A stretch of 64,000 nucleotides of DNA from Pseudomonas panipatensis (GTDB lineage: Bacteria > Pseudomonadota > Gammaproteobacteria > Pseudomonadales > Pseudomonadaceae), in the NCBI RefSeq assembly GCF_900099785.1, contig NZ_FNDS01000017.1, positions 17,194 to 81,193 on the forward strand, in the 5' to 3' direction. Under the pieces are notes generated by a model. That model did no database searches. It had not been told where the DNA came from and was given only the letters and a program-made list of their open reading frames with translations. This document shows, in pieces, positions 55,352 to 64,000 of this stretch; position 1 is the first letter of the stretch, and every line of letters starts with the position of its first letter. Made by a program: the position numbers and the translations under genes.

Positions 55352-56161
55352 ATGCTGCTCTCCGCCAACGCCATGGGGCCGCGCCTGCGCGCCGGCCTGT
55401 TCGCCGTGACCGGCGCCATCGCGGCCTTCCTGCTGCTGCCGATCGTGTTCATCGTGCTGCTGTCCTTCGGCTCCTCGCAGTGGCTGGTGTTCCCACCGCC
55501 GGGCTGGACGCTGAAGTGGTACCTGCAGTTCTTCGCCAATCCGGAATGGATGGAGGCGGCCCTGGCCAGCCTCAAGGTCGCCGTGCTCACCACCTTCTGC
55601 TCCGTGGCCCTGGGCATGCCCACCGCCTTCGCCCTGGTGCGCGGTCGCTTCCCCGGCCGGGAACTGTTCTACGGCCTGTTCACCCTGCCGATGATCGTGC
55701 CCCTGGTGATCATCGCGGTGGCGGTCTACGCGCTGTTCCTCAAGCTGGGCTATACCGGCACGCTGTTCGCCTTCGTGGTCAGCCACGTGATCGTCGCCCT
55801 GCCCTTCACCATCATCTCGATCATCAACTCGCTGAAGCTGTTCGACCGCTCCATCGAGGATGCCGCGGTGATCTGCGGCGCCTCGCGCCTGCAGGCGGTG
55901 TTCCATGTGACCTTCCCGGCCATCCGCCCGGGCATCGCCGCCGGCGCCCTGTTCGCCTTCCTGGTGTCCTGGGACGAGGTGGTGCTCAGCGTGATGATGG
56001 CCAGCCCGACCCTGCAGACCCTGCCGGTGAAGATGTGGAGCACCCTGCGCCAGGATCTCACGCCGGTGATCGCAGTGGCCTCGACCCTGCTGATCGGTCT
56101 GTCCCTGCTGGTAATGCTGCTCGCCGCCGTCCTGCGTCGGCGCAACGAAATCCGTGCCTGA
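55352..56161 (+). CDS. ABC transporter permease, PotC type
   Basis: The 269-residue permease has about six helices and the coupling loop ICGASRLQAVFHVTFPAIRP. GGGAGG precedes the start. Second half of the importer channel; 16 bp before the ATPase gene. Confidence 0.91.
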   Translation: MLLSANAMGPRLRAGLFAVTGAIAAFLLLPIVFIVLLSFGSSQWLVFPPPGWTLKWYLQFFANPEWMEAALASLKVAVLTTFCSVALGMPTAFALVRGRFPGRELFYGLFTLPMIVPLVIIAVAVYALFLKLGYTGTLFAFVVSHVIVALPFTIISIINSLKLFDRSIEDAAVICGASRLQAVFHVTFPAIRPGIAAGALFAFLVSWDEVVLSVMMASPTLQTLPVKMWSTLRQDLTPVIAVASTLLIGLSLLVMLLAAVLRRRNEIRA

Positions 56162-56177
56162 GCGCCGAGGTAAACCC

Positions 56178-57326
56178 ATGAGTGCCGTGATCAAGAACCC
56201 CAACGACCAGCGCGCCCTGGTCAGCCTGCGCAACCTGAACAAGCACTACGGCGACTTCACCGCCGTGGACAACCTGTCGCTGGACATCCAGGAAGGCGAA
56301 TTCCTCACCTTCCTCGGCTCCAGCGGCTCCGGCAAGAGCACCACGCTGTCGATGCTGGCCGGCTTCGAGACGCCCAGCTCCGGCGAAATCCTGGTCGACG
56401 GCAAGTCGCTGGTGAACGTGCCGCCGCACAAGCGTGACATCGGCATGGTGTTCCAGCGCTATTCGCTGTTCCCGCACCTCGACGTGCGCGACAACATCGG
56501 CTTCCCGCTGAGCATCCGCAAGCGCGATCCCAAGGAGCGCGAGCGCCAGGTCGACGCCATGCTGCGCCTGGTGCAACTGGAATCCTTCGCCCACCGCCGC
56601 CCGGCGCAACTCTCCGGCGGCCAGCAGCAGCGCGTGGCGATCGCCCGCGCGCTGGTCTACGAACCGCGCATCCTGCTGATGGACGAACCCCTCGGCGCGC
56701 TGGACAAGAAACTCCGCGAGGACCTGCAGGACGAACTGCGCCACCTGCACCGGCGCCTGGGCATCACCATCGTCTACGTCACCCACGACCAGGAAGAAGC
56801 CATGCGCCTGTCGCAGCGCATCGCCATCTTCAGCCATGGCAAGATCGTCGGCCTGGGCAGTGGCTACGACCTCTACCAGGACCCGCCGAACGCCTTCGTC
56901 GCCTCGTTCCTCGGCAACTCCAACTTCATCAAGGTCAAGACCCTGGGCAATGCCGCGGCCGATTTCGAGGGCCAGGCCCTGGCCATCCGCCCGACCGCCG
57001 GCGTGACGCCCAACCAGGACCTGCTGCTGATGGTGCGCCCGGAAAAAGCCCTGGTGCTCAGCGCCAGCGAAGCCCTGGCGCAAGCGCCCAGCCCGGGCTG
57101 GAACGACATCCCGGCCAGCGTGCTGGAGACCGTGTTCCTCGGCGAGAGCCAGACCTGCACCGTCGCCACGCCGGGCGGCACGCGCCTGACCGTCAAGGCG
57201 CTCTCCGGCAACGCCGCCGCGCTGCAACCGGGCGCCCAGGTGCGCGTGCGCTGGGCGGCGAGCGACGCCTGCGTGTACACCCAGTGGAACGAAAGCGACC
57301 TGGCCAAGGGTGCCGGCGCGCACTGA
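56178..57326 (+). CDS. ABC transporter ATP-binding protein, PotA type
   Basis: The 382-residue ATPase has Walker A GSSGSGKSTTLSML, signature LSGGQQQRVAIARAL, Walker B ILLMDEPLGALD and the switch His in VTHDQEEAM. The last 110 residues are a TOBE regulatory domain (LLMVRPEKALVLSAS; FLGESQTCTVA). It completes the four-gene importer and is followed by a terminator. Confidence 0.94.
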   Translation: MSAVIKNPNDQRALVSLRNLNKHYGDFTAVDNLSLDIQEGEFLTFLGSSGSGKSTTLSMLAGFETPSSGEILVDGKSLVNVPPHKRDIGMVFQRYSLFPHLDVRDNIGFPLSIRKRDPKERERQVDAMLRLVQLESFAHRRPAQLSGGQQQRVAIARALVYEPRILLMDEPLGALDKKLREDLQDELRHLHRRLGITIVYVTHDQEEAMRLSQRIAIFSHGKIVGLGSGYDLYQDPPNAFVASFLGNSNFIKVKTLGNAAADFEGQALAIRPTAGVTPNQDLLLMVRPEKALVLSASEALAQAPSPGWNDIPASVLETVFLGESQTCTVATPGGTRLTVKALSGNAAALQPGAQVRVRWAASDACVYTQWNESDLAKGAGAH

Positions 57327-57358
57327 GCGGCACCCGCCCCCACCTACCTCTCCACTCG

Positions 57359-57394
57359 CCCCCTCGCGCCTCACGGCGCAGGGGGTTCTTTTTT
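57359..57394 (+). terminator. Terminator after the ABC importer operon
   Basis: CCCCCT...CGCGCC pairs with GGCGC...AGGGGG around loop TCAC, followed by TTCTTTTTT. Confidence 0.8.
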
Positions 57395-57457
57395 GCCCGC
57401 GACAGAACAGCCACGACAGCCACGGCTCACCCAAGGGGCTAGTGGGCGTTTGCCAGC

Positions 57458-57490
57458 GATGGGTATCGCTTCGCTCAACGCCCTCCTACG
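57458..57490. repeat. Dispersed repeat copy, inverted
   Basis: GATGGGTATCGCTTCGCTCA followed by ACGCCCTCCTACG is the inverse of the GTAGGATGGGT element, in the convergent gap between importer and permease genes. Confidence 0.55.
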
Positions 57491-57593
57491 CTGCCCACGC
57501 GCATGCCCCGCCGACGGATCGAGCCCGACCTTTCCTCGCCCCTCACGAGCTCGGGCGCTGGGCGGTGCGTGCCCGGCACGAACGGCGGGCATG

Positions 57594-57622
57594 AAAAAGC
57601 CCCGCCGTTGCGGGCGGGGCTT
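57594..57622 (-). terminator. Terminator of the NCS1 permease gene
   Basis: On the minus strand AAGCCCCGCC pairs with GGCGGGGCTT and is followed by TTTC, 20 bp after the permease stop. Confidence 0.75.
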
Positions 57623-57642
57623 GGCTGACGCGCGGCCTTGCT

Positions 57643-59046
57643 TCAGTCGGCCAGGCCGAGCGGCGCCAATGCCTCGCGCGGCGAACGCGAGCGGGTCGCC
57701 AGGCAGTAGTACAGCGGGCAGGTCACCAGCAGGCCGGCCAGCCAGGACAGATCGGCGCCGCCCAGGTAATTGGCGTAGGGACCGACGTAGATCGAGGTGT
57801 TGGCGAACGGCAACTGGATCAGGATGCCGGCCACATAGGCGATGATCGCCGGCGGATTGAAGCGCCCGTAGATGCCGCCGTCGGCGCGGAAGATCGAGGC
57901 AATGTCGTAGCGCCCGCGCTTGACCAGGTAGAAGTCGACCAGGTTGATCGACACCCAGGGCACCAGGACCACCAGCAAGGCCAGGATCAGGCCGATGAAG
58001 TGCGCGATGAAGTTCGCCGAGGCGCTCAGCGCCATGCCGCAGGCGGCGATCAGCACCAGCGCCGACAGGGCCACGCGCAGCCGCACGCTGGGCGTCCAGT
58101 CGCTGGCGAAGGTCTGTACCGAGGTGACGATCGAGAGGACCGCGCCATACAGATTGAGGGCGTTGTGGCTGATGATGTTGAGCAGGAACAGCACCATCAG
58201 CAGCGGGCCGAGCGCCCCGGTGGCCTGCTTCACCGCAGCCATGGCGTCGGTGCCTTCGGGAACCGCCAGCACCGCCACGGCGCCGAAGGCGAACGAAAGG
58301 ATGGTACCCAGGCAGGCGCCGGCATAGGTGGCCAGGAACGGCCGCAGAATGCCGACGCTGGCCGGCAGGTAGCGCGAGTAGTCGGAGACGTAGGGCGAGA
58401 AGCTGATCTGCCAGATGATGCCCAGGCACAGGGTCGCCACCCAACCGGACAGGTTGAACGCGCCACGGCTGAAGAAATCGCCCGGCAGGCTGCCGCAGAA
58501 AATCGCGATGAAACCGGCCAGCAGCGCACCGCCCATCACCCAGGTGCCGATGCGGTTGAGGCTATGGATGAAGCGATAACCGACCACGCCGATGGCGGTG
58601 GCGCCGGCCGCGCCGAGCAGGATCGCCAGCGGCAGTGGCAAGAACGGCACAATGCCGTGGATGGTCTCGCCGGCCAGGACGATGTTGGAAATGAAGAAAC
58701 CCAGGTAGATCAGCGCGGCGAAGAACACGATCAGCAGCGCGCCGTAGCGGCCGAACTGGCCACGGCTCTGGACCATCTGCGGGATGCCCAGTTGCGGGCC
58801 CTGGGCCGAGGCCAGGGCGATCACCAGGCCACCGAGCAGGTGGCCGAGGACAATGGCCAGCAGGCCGGAAAACAGGTCGAGGTGGAACACCTGGACGACC
58901 ATGGCGCCGGTCACCACCGGCAAGGGCGCGATATTGGTGCTGAACCAGAGGGTGAAGAGGTCGCGGGAACGGCCGTGGCGTTCGCCGGGCGGCACCTGGT
59001 CGACGGTGTGGCTTTCAATGAGGGTCGTCTGCTCGGACTGGGACAT
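57643..59046 (-). CDS. NCS1-type (cytosine/purine/allantoin-like) permease
   Basis: The 467-residue membrane protein has about twelve helices and resembles CodB-like cytosine permeases (TLWFSTNIAPLPVVTGAMVV, PQLGIPQMVQSRGQFGRYGA, NIISHNALNLYGAVLS, PWVSINLVDFYLVKRGRYD). NCS1 carriers take up nitrogenous ring compounds and related molecules. It is divergent from flavin reductase copy 2 across a 537-bp gap holding GntR operators. In the island it may import the aromatic or heterocyclic substrate itself. Confidence 0.88.
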   Translation of the reverse strand: MSQSEQTTLIESHTVDQVPPGERHGRSRDLFTLWFSTNIAPLPVVTGAMVVQVFHLDLFSGLLAIVLGHLLGGLVIALASAQGPQLGIPQMVQSRGQFGRYGALLIVFFAALIYLGFFISNIVLAGETIHGIVPFLPLPLAILLGAAGATAIGVVGYRFIHSLNRIGTWVMGGALLAGFIAIFCGSLPGDFFSRGAFNLSGWVATLCLGIIWQISFSPYVSDYSRYLPASVGILRPFLATYAGACLGTILSFAFGAVAVLAVPEGTDAMAAVKQATGALGPLLMVLFLLNIISHNALNLYGAVLSIVTSVQTFASDWTPSVRLRVALSALVLIAACGMALSASANFIAHFIGLILALLVVLVPWVSINLVDFYLVKRGRYDIASIFRADGGIYGRFNPPAIIAYVAGILIQLPFANTSIYVGPYANYLGGADLSWLAGLLVTCPLYYCLATRSRSPREALAPLGLAD

Positions 59047-59344
59047 GATCGTGCGCTCGATAGAAGTCGCGGCGCCCGCCGTCACGCGCGCGCCGATTCA
59101 ATGGGAGGGTCGTAGCGTCAGCCGGTGGCGCGCGGCGAGGCTCAGCGAGCGCCGTTCTCCGCGGGAGGCGACGCGCGCAGGCTGGACCGCGCGCAATGAT
59201 CATGACGACGCGCCCGGAGCGGGCAGAGAAGAAGTGCGAGAAGCATCGTATTGCCTTGTTTCTTGTGTTTGTAAGAGCCACGCAGGGCAGGCATTGGGGC
59301 GAGCCGGCGGCAGCGAGACGCTGCGGCGGCCGGCGCAAAGCATA

Positions 59345-59358
59345 TTATGGCATCCCAA
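59345..59358. promoter_or_regulatory. GntR operator 4 (degenerate)
   Basis: TTATGGCATCCCAA differs from the consensus at two central positions. It lies 299 bp from the NCS1 permease start in the 537-bp divergent region, which otherwise holds operator 5 and no supported gene. Confidence 0.4.
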
Positions 59359-59528
59359 AAAACAGGCAAGTTTTTTGTCGCTCGCGCAACAGGCACGGCC
59401 CCCTCCGGTCACTGCGTTGAACTATCACGCCAGCGCCGCAAGCCAGTTCTGGCGCGGCATGTACGTTCGTCGGCGGGACACCAGCGGGGCCTTTCGGGTC
59501 GTTAAAAAATGCTGGATATCGGCAAGTA

Positions 59529-59544
59529 TTATGGTATACCAACA
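59529..59544. promoter_or_regulatory. GntR operator 5
   Basis: TTATGGTATACCAACA lies 39 bp before flavin reductase copy 2. Confidence 0.7.
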
Positions 59545-59583
59545 GACACAAAACCCGAGAAACATCCACCGAGGTCCCCGAAC

Positions 59584-60069
59584 ATGATCGACACGACTGC
59601 CTACAAACACGTCATGGGCTCCTTCCCGTCCGGCGTTACCGTCATCACCACCCTCGACGATGATGGGCAGATCGTCGGCCTGACGGCCAGTGCCTTCAGT
59701 TCGTTGTCGATGGAACCGCCGCTGGTGCTGTTCTGCCCCAACTACAGCTCCGACTCCTACCCGGTGCTGATCCGCCAGCAGCGCTTCGCCATCCACCTGC
59801 TCTCCGCCGAGCAGCGCGAGGAAGCCTTCGCCTTCGCGCGCAAGGGCAAGGACAAGGCGCAGGGCATCGAGTGGAGCCTCAGCGAGCTGGGCAACCCGCT
59901 GCTGGCCAACGCCACGGCGATCATCGAATGCGAGCTGTGGCGCGAATACGAAGGCGGCGACCATGCCATCCTGGTCGGCGCGGTGAAGAACCTGATCCTC
60001 CCCGAGCAGCCGCTCAATCCGATGGTCTACTGCCGCGGCAAGATGGGCGAACTGGCCAGCATGGCCTGA
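59584..60069 (+). CDS. Flavin reductase-like protein, copy 2
   Basis: The 161-residue protein is colinear with copy 1 at 49.2 kb (YKHVMGSFPSGVTVITTL, TASAFSSLSMEPPLVLFC, KGKDKAQGIEWSLSELGNPL). It is a single-gene unit behind operator 5 and ends in a terminator shared with the convergent chemoreceptor gene. It is the reductase closest to the LLM monooxygenase (2.2 kb) and may be its main partner. Confidence 0.9.
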   Translation: MIDTTAYKHVMGSFPSGVTVITTLDDDGQIVGLTASAFSSLSMEPPLVLFCPNYSSDSYPVLIRQQRFAIHLLSAEQREEAFAFARKGKDKAQGIEWSLSELGNPLLANATAIIECELWREYEGGDHAILVGAVKNLILPEQPLNPMVYCRGKMGELASMA

Positions 60070-60082
60070 GCGCCTCCCCGGC

Positions 60083-60118
60083 AAACGAACAGGCCGCCCG
60101 TGGGCGGCCTGTTCGTTT
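60083..60118. terminator. Bidirectional terminator
   Basis: AAACGAACAGGCCGCCC pairs perfectly with GGGCGGCCTGTTCGTTT (17 bp, loop GT), giving T-rich ends on both strands, between convergent flavin reductase and chemoreceptor genes. Confidence 0.85.
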
Positions 60119-60127
60119 CCGCACGCG

Positions 60128-62074
60128 TCAGGTGCGGAAGCGCATCACCAGGTGGTTCAGCTCCTCGGAGAGCCCGTTCAGCGTGCTCGCCTCGCCACTC
60201 GACGAACTGGCCAGCGCCTCCACCAACTGCGCGTCCTGCTGAATCTGCGCGATGTGCCGGTTGATGTCTTCCGCCACCTGGTGCTGCTCTTCGGCGGCGG
60301 TGGCGATCTGGGTGTTCATGTCGCGGATCACATCCACCGACTCGCGAATCTGCTCGAAGCTGTCGCGCGCCTGGCCGATCGACAGCACGGTCTGCTGCGA
60401 CACCTCCAGGCTGGCGTGCATCTGCCGGCCCATTTCCTGGGTGCGGCGCGCCAGGTTGCCGAGCAAGGCGTCGATCTCGCCGGTGGAATCGGCGGTGCGC
60501 TTGGCCAGGGCGCGGACCTCATCGGCGACCACGGCGAATCCACGCCCCTGTTCCCCCGCCCGCGCCGCTTCGATGGCCGCATTGAGGGCCAGCAGGTTGG
60601 TCTGCTCGGCGATCGCGCTGATGGTGCCGAGGATCGACTGGATATCGTTGCTGTCGCGCTGCAACTGCTGCATCGCCGTCGCCGATTGCTCGATCTCCTG
60701 GCACAGGCTGTTGACGCTGGCCACCGCGCCCTCAATCTGGCCCTGCCCGGCATGCGCCTGGCGCTGGCCGTTGTCGGCGGACTGCGCAGCCTGGCTGCAG
60801 GAGCGCGCCACCTCGTTGGCGGTCATGACCATTTCGTGGAAGGCGGTGGAGACCATCTCCACGGCTTCGCGCTGGCGCGCGGCGGCTTCGGCCATGTCCC
60901 GCGAGACGTTACTGGAGCCGCTGGCGCTGCTGTGGATCTGCCCCGCGGCCTGACCGATACGCTGGATCAACTGGCGAATGCTGCCGAGGAACTGGTTGAA
61001 CCAGCCGGCCAGCCTGGCGGTTTCGTCGCGGCCGCGCACCTGCAGGCTGCGAGTCAGGTCGCCCTCGCCCTGGGCGATGTCTTCCAGACCGCTGGCCACC
61101 GCGCGGATCGGCGCGGCGATCAGTTCGGCGAACCAGGCGCCGGCGAGGGCGAAGAGCAACGCGGCTACGGCGGCGACCAGGGCGATCAGCCAGGTCAGGC
61201 GGGTGGCGCCGGCCATCACTTCGCTTTCGCGGATCAGCCCGATGAACTGCCAGCCGAGGGCCTTGGAGGCATAGACGTTGGCCATGTAGCGCTCGCCGCC
61301 GAGGGTCACCCGTTGCAACCCGCTGCCGGCATTGGCCAGGGCGGCATAGCCGTCGCCCAGGGCGGCCAGCGCCTTGAAGTTGTGCTGCGGGTCGTTGGGA
61401 TCGACCAGCACGGTGCCGTTGCGCTCCATCAGCATCAGGTAGCCGCTCTCGCCGAGCTTGATCTGCCGGACCATGTCGGTGAGCTGCTTGAGCGAGACGT
61501 CGATATTCACCACCCCGCCCTGCGCGCCGAGGCGGTTGGCGAAGCTGCGCACGCTGCTCACCAGCACCACATCGTCGCCCGGCCAGTAATAGGCTTCGGT
61601 GCGCAGGGTCTGTCCGGGATTGGCCATGGCGCGCTGGTACCAGGGGCGGCTGCGCGGATCGTAGTCGCTCAGCTTGGGATCGCCGGGCCAGAACAGATAG
61701 CCGCCTTCACTGGTCCCCACCGACACATAGGCATAGGCCGGGTGACTCTTGGCCATGCCGGCGAACAACTGGAACAGCGCCTGCTCCTGCGGGCCTTCCG
61801 GCTGCCGGGCGAGTTCGCCGTTGAGGTAGCGCTTGAGGTTGCCGTCGATGTTCTGCAACAGCGGGTGCGCGGCGAGGAACTCGACGTTCTGCCGAATGCC
61901 CTCGAAGAACAGCTGCATGGCGTTGTCCACCTGGCGGATCTCGCGGCCGCTGCTGTCGAGGAAGGCGCTGCGCGCATCCTCGCGGACCTGCAGGATGACC
62001 AGCACCGCGACCGCCATCGCCGGCAAGCTGGCGATGGCGGCGAAGGCCAGTGTGAGTTTGTACTTGATGTTCAT
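60128..62074 (-). CDS. dCache methyl-accepting chemotaxis protein of the island
   Basis: The 648-residue receptor has a helix at 8-28 ([20 protein letters not shown]), a periplasmic double-Cache sensor to about 275 with typical [13 protein letters not shown] and [16 protein letters not shown] blocks, a second helix ([20 protein letters not shown]), HAMP and the signalling tip [27 protein letters not shown] precedes ATG 62074. Its promoter shares GntR operator 6 with the LLM gene, so the cell seems to make the receptor only when the pathway is on. dCache receptors often bind amino acids or related amines. Confidence 0.92.
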   Translation of the reverse strand: MNIKYKLTLAFAAIASLPAMAVAVLVILQVREDARSAFLDSSGREIRQVDNAMQLFFEGIRQNVEFLAAHPLLQNIDGNLKRYLNGELARQPEGPQEQALFQLFAGMAKSHPAYAYVSVGTSEGGYLFWPGDPKLSDYDPRSRPWYQRAMANPGQTLRTEAYYWPGDDVVLVSSVRSFANRLGAQGGVVNIDVSLKQLTDMVRQIKLGESGYLMLMERNGTVLVDPNDPQHNFKALAALGDGYAALANAGSGLQRVTLGGERYMANVYASKALGWQFIGLIRESEVMAGATRLTWLIALVAAVAALLFALAGAWFAELIAAPIRAVASGLEDIAQGEGDLTRSLQVRGRDETARLAGWFNQFLGSIRQLIQRIGQAAGQIHSSASGSSNVSRDMAEAAARQREAVEMVSTAFHEMVMTANEVARSCSQAAQSADNGQRQAHAGQGQIEGAVASVNSLCQEIEQSATAMQQLQRDSNDIQSILGTISAIAEQTNLLALNAAIEAARAGEQGRGFAVVADEVRALAKRTADSTGEIDALLGNLARRTQEMGRQMHASLEVSQQTVLSIGQARDSFEQIRESVDVIRDMNTQIATAAEEQHQVAEDINRHIAQIQQDAQLVEALASSSSGEASTLNGLSEELNHLVMRFRT

Positions 62075-62126
62075 CTTCCCTCTCTTGCTGATGTGCACGC
62101 GAAAATTCACTTGCGGCGATTTTGTA

Positions 62127-62142
62127 TTATGGTATACCAATA
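62127..62142. promoter_or_regulatory. GntR operator 6
   Basis: TTATGGTATACCAATA lies between the divergent chemoreceptor (53 bp away) and LLM monooxygenase (129 bp away) genes. Confidence 0.7.
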
Positions 62143-62270
62143 TACAAGGCAGTTCGCAGCCAGGTCCCGCTCCCCCGCTGCGCCGGCCTCACCGGATCGG
62201 GCGCAGGCCGCGCCTTCACCGCCACCAGCCAGACATAGGCGCAACAAGAAAAGGGTTCGAGGTAAACGAC

Positions 62271-63314
62271 ATGAAATTCTCTTTGTTCGTACACATGGAG
62301 CGCTACGATGAGCAGACCAGCCACCGCCAGCTGTTCGAGGAACTCACCGAGCTGACCCTGCTGGCCGAGGCCGGTGGCTTCAGCACCGTGTGGATCGGCG
62401 AACACCACGCGATGGAATACACCATCTCGCCCAGCCCGATGCCGCTGCTGTCCTACCTCGCCGCTCACACCACGACCATCCGCCTGGGCGCCGGCACCAT
62501 CATCGCGCCCTTCTGGCATCCGCTGCGTGTCGCCGGCGAATGCGCGCTGCTCGACGTGATCAGCAACGGGCGCATGGAAGTCGGCCTGGCCCGCGGCGCC
62601 TATCAGTACGAATTCGACCGCATGGCCAACGGCATGCCGGCCACGGCCGGCGGCCAGTACCTGCGCGAGATGGTGCCGGTGGTCAAGGCACTCTGGCAGG
62701 GCGACTACGCCCACGATGGCGAGCTGTGGAAGTTCCCCACCTCGACCTCCTCGCCGCGGCCGATCCAGCAACCGCACCCGCCGATGTGGATCGCCGCGCG
62801 CGACCCGGATTCGCACAACTTCGCGGTGAAGAACGGCTGCAACGTGATGGTCACGCCGCTGATGAAGGGCGACGAAGAAGTCGTCGACCTGAAGAACAAG
62901 TTCGAGGCCGCCCTCGCCGCCAACCCGGACGTGCCGCGCCCGCAACTGATGGTGCTGCGCCACACCCACGTGCACAGCGTCGATGACCCGGACGGCTGGA
63001 AAGTCGGCGCCGCGGCCATCTCGCGCTTCTACCGGACCTTCGACGCCTGGTTCGGCAACAAGCAGACGCCGGTCAACGGCATCCTCCCGCCGAGCCCGGA
63101 AGAGAAATTCAAAGACCGCCCCGAGTTCGAGCTGGAGAACATCCGCAAGAACACCATGATCGGCACCCCCGAGGAAGTGATCGCGCGCATCCGTCACTAC
63201 CAGGAACTGGGCGTCGACGAATTCAGCTTCTGGGCCGACAACAGCCTGCCCCACGCCGAAAAGAAGAAGTCCCTGGAACTCTTCATCAAGCATGTGCTGC
63301 CAGCCTTCCGCTGA
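62271..63314 (+). CDS. LLM-class (luciferase-like) flavin-dependent monooxygenase
   Basis: The 347-residue TIM-barrel protein has luciferase-family blocks: GGFSTVWIGEHHAMEYTI, TTTIRLGAGTIIAPFWHPLR, DVISNGRMEVGLARGAYQYE, MWIAARDPDSHNFAVKNGCN and TMIGTPEEVIARIRHYQELG. Such enzymes use FMNH2 from a separate reductase to oxygenate or cleave their substrate. GAGG precedes ATG 62271. It shares an operator with the chemoreceptor and is the likely first enzyme of the island pathway. Likeness to RutA is only at family level. Confidence 0.9.
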   Translation: MKFSLFVHMERYDEQTSHRQLFEELTELTLLAEAGGFSTVWIGEHHAMEYTISPSPMPLLSYLAAHTTTIRLGAGTIIAPFWHPLRVAGECALLDVISNGRMEVGLARGAYQYEFDRMANGMPATAGGQYLREMVPVVKALWQGDYAHDGELWKFPTSTSSPRPIQQPHPPMWIAARDPDSHNFAVKNGCNVMVTPLMKGDEEVVDLKNKFEAALAANPDVPRPQLMVLRHTHVHSVDDPDGWKVGAAAISRFYRTFDAWFGNKQTPVNGILPPSPEEKFKDRPEFELENIRKNTMIGTPEEVIARIRHYQELGVDEFSFWADNSLPHAEKKKSLELFIKHVLPAFR

Positions 63315-63342
63315 GCCAACACAGCCCGCGCGATCGCTGCAT

Positions 63343-63372
63343 GAAAGCCCCTGCCCCACGGCAGGGGCTTTC
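63343..63372. terminator. Terminator after the LLM gene
   Basis: GAAAGCCCCTGCC pairs with GGCAGGGGCTTTC (13 bp, loop CCAC). The remaining 220 bp to aceE hold no gene and should carry its promoter. Confidence 0.8.
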
Positions 63373-63593
63373 GCGTTTGCGCGCCCCGCCCGGTTCGCTC
63401 ATCCGCCCCGCTGGCGCGGCGCTTGCCGCCAGCTAGGCTATAGCGACTACCCGGGCCTCCGCGCGCCACCCTCTTGCAACGCCGCTTCGCCGCCGACGCC
63501 GGCGCGGGTCGGCCAGCTTGCCGCACGGGCACGCCACCAGCGTCCGGGCAGCGCCCCAGCGTGGCCCCCTGCAATCCGCCAAGGTATTCCGCA

Positions 63594-64000
63594 ATGCACG
63601 ATCTCGACCCCATTGAAACCCAGGAGTGGCTGGACGCCCTGGAATCCGTCCTCGATCGCGAAGGTGAGGAGCGCGCGCACTACCTCATGACCCGCATGGG
63701 CGAGCTGGCCAGCCGCACCGGCACCCAACTGCCCTACGCCATCACCACGCCCTATCGCAACACCATTCCGGTCACCCACGAGGCACGCATGCCCGGTGAC
63801 CTGTTCATGGAGCGGCGCATCCGCTCGCTGGTGCGCTGGAACGCACTGGCCATGGTGATGAAGGCGAACAAGCACGACCCCGACCTGGGCGGCCACATCT
63901 CCACCTTCGCGTCCTCGGCGACCCTCTACGACATCGGCTTCAACTACTTCTTCCAGGCCCCCACCGACGAGCACGGCGGCGACCTGGTGTTCTTCCAGGG
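63594..64000 (+). CDS. aceE: Pyruvate dehydrogenase E1 component (homodimeric type), 5' part
   Basis: The first 135 residues are in the window and the gene runs off the right edge. The start HDLDPIETQEWLDALESVLD and the blocks LPYAITTPYRNTIPVTHEA, RIRSLVRWNALAMVMKAN and GGHISTFASSATLYDIGFNY match Pseudomonas AceE, the thiamine-diphosphate subunit that decarboxylates pyruvate. It marks the border from accessory island to core genome. AAGG lies 9 nt before ATG 63594. Confidence 0.95.
   Translation, partial: MHDLDPIETQEWLDALESVLDREGEERAHYLMTRMGELASRTGTQLPYAITTPYRNTIPVTHEARMPGDLFMERRIRSLVRWNALAMVMKANKHDPDLGGHISTFASSATLYDIGFNYFFQAPTDEHGGDLVFFQ

Noticed and set aside
59047..59528. Small genes in the 537-bp gap between NCS1 permease and flavin reductase copy 2
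   Set aside because: Short open frames overlap each other, lack ribosome-binding sites and show no family likeness.
62271..63314. Calling the LLM enzyme RutA and the island a rut operon
   Set aside because: No rutB-type amidohydrolase or rutE-like gene is present, and the sequence blocks agree only at the general luciferase-family level.

Overview
The window is high-GC, densely coding DNA that looks like a Pseudomonas chromosome. Reasons: LivH/LivG, Amt, the AceE sequence, many chemoreceptors, FliA-type promoter spacing, and the genus-typical GTAGGATGGGT dispersed repeats. No tRNA, rRNA, CRISPR array, insertion sequence or intact prophage was seen. Apart from the start of aceE at the right edge, most of the window is accessory catabolic DNA.

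Layout. (1) 1-4.6 kb, minus strand: end of a branched-chain-type ABC transporter (livH fragment, livG), a shrunken AMP-ligase-like protein, an NtaA/DszA-type flavin monooxygenase and an SDR. (2) 4.7-7.2 kb, minus: a NarX/NarL-type kinase-regulator pair with a PAS protein. (3) 7.5-18.5 kb, plus: dimethylamine monooxygenase (dmm) genes, a THF aminomethyltransferase, purU, folD, trimethylamine monooxygenase (tmm), TMAO demethylase (tdm) and an APC permease. (4) 18.6-35.3 kb: a soluble PAS chemoreceptor, amt, gmaS-mgsABC, an XRE-cupin regulator, then purU2-folD2-mgdABCD and an IclR regulator. Blocks 3 and 4 together form a complete trimethylamine -> TMAO -> dimethylamine -> methylamine -> gamma-glutamylmethylamide -> N-methylglutamate -> glutamate + C1 + ammonium pathway, with two PurU/FolD pairs to oxidise the C1 units. 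(5) 35.4-45.6 kb: miscellaneous genes: cupin, a lower-GC glycosyltransferase facing a UDP-glucuronate decarboxylase, two chemoreceptors, an LMW phosphatase, a LapG-like protease, an ECF sigma/anti-sigma pair, and a BRO-type phage protein behind a structured leader. (6) 46.2-63.3 kb: a second catabolic island: DUF1185 protein, alpha/beta hydrolase, aldehyde dehydrogenase, two flavin reductases, carboxymuconolactone-decarboxylase-like protein, GntR regulator, NUDIX, DUF1330, RibBX, polyamine-type ABC importer, NCS1 permease, dCache chemoreceptor and a luciferase-like monooxygenase. (7) aceE begins at 63,594.

Two regulons can be read directly from repeated non-coding motifs. A GGAAA-N4/5-TTTC(C)-N5-AGGAA motif lies upstream of dmm, amt, gmaS-mgs, the XRE-cupin gene and purU2-mgd, probably the operator of that XRE-cupin protein. 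A palindrome, TTATGGTATACCATAA, lies upstream of nearly every transcription unit in the 46-63 kb island, probably the operator of the local GntR protein. The second regulon ties sensing (chemoreceptor), uptake (ABC importer and NCS1 permease), flavin supply (RibBX), reduced flavin (two reductases), oxygenation (LLM monooxygenase) and downstream hydrolysis/oxidation into one apparently uncharacterised pathway, probably for a nitrogen heterocycle or amine; its substrate cannot be read from sequence. The oddest single gene is the second purU copy, which has lost the loop carrying the conserved catalytic Asp while the rest of the frame stays intact.
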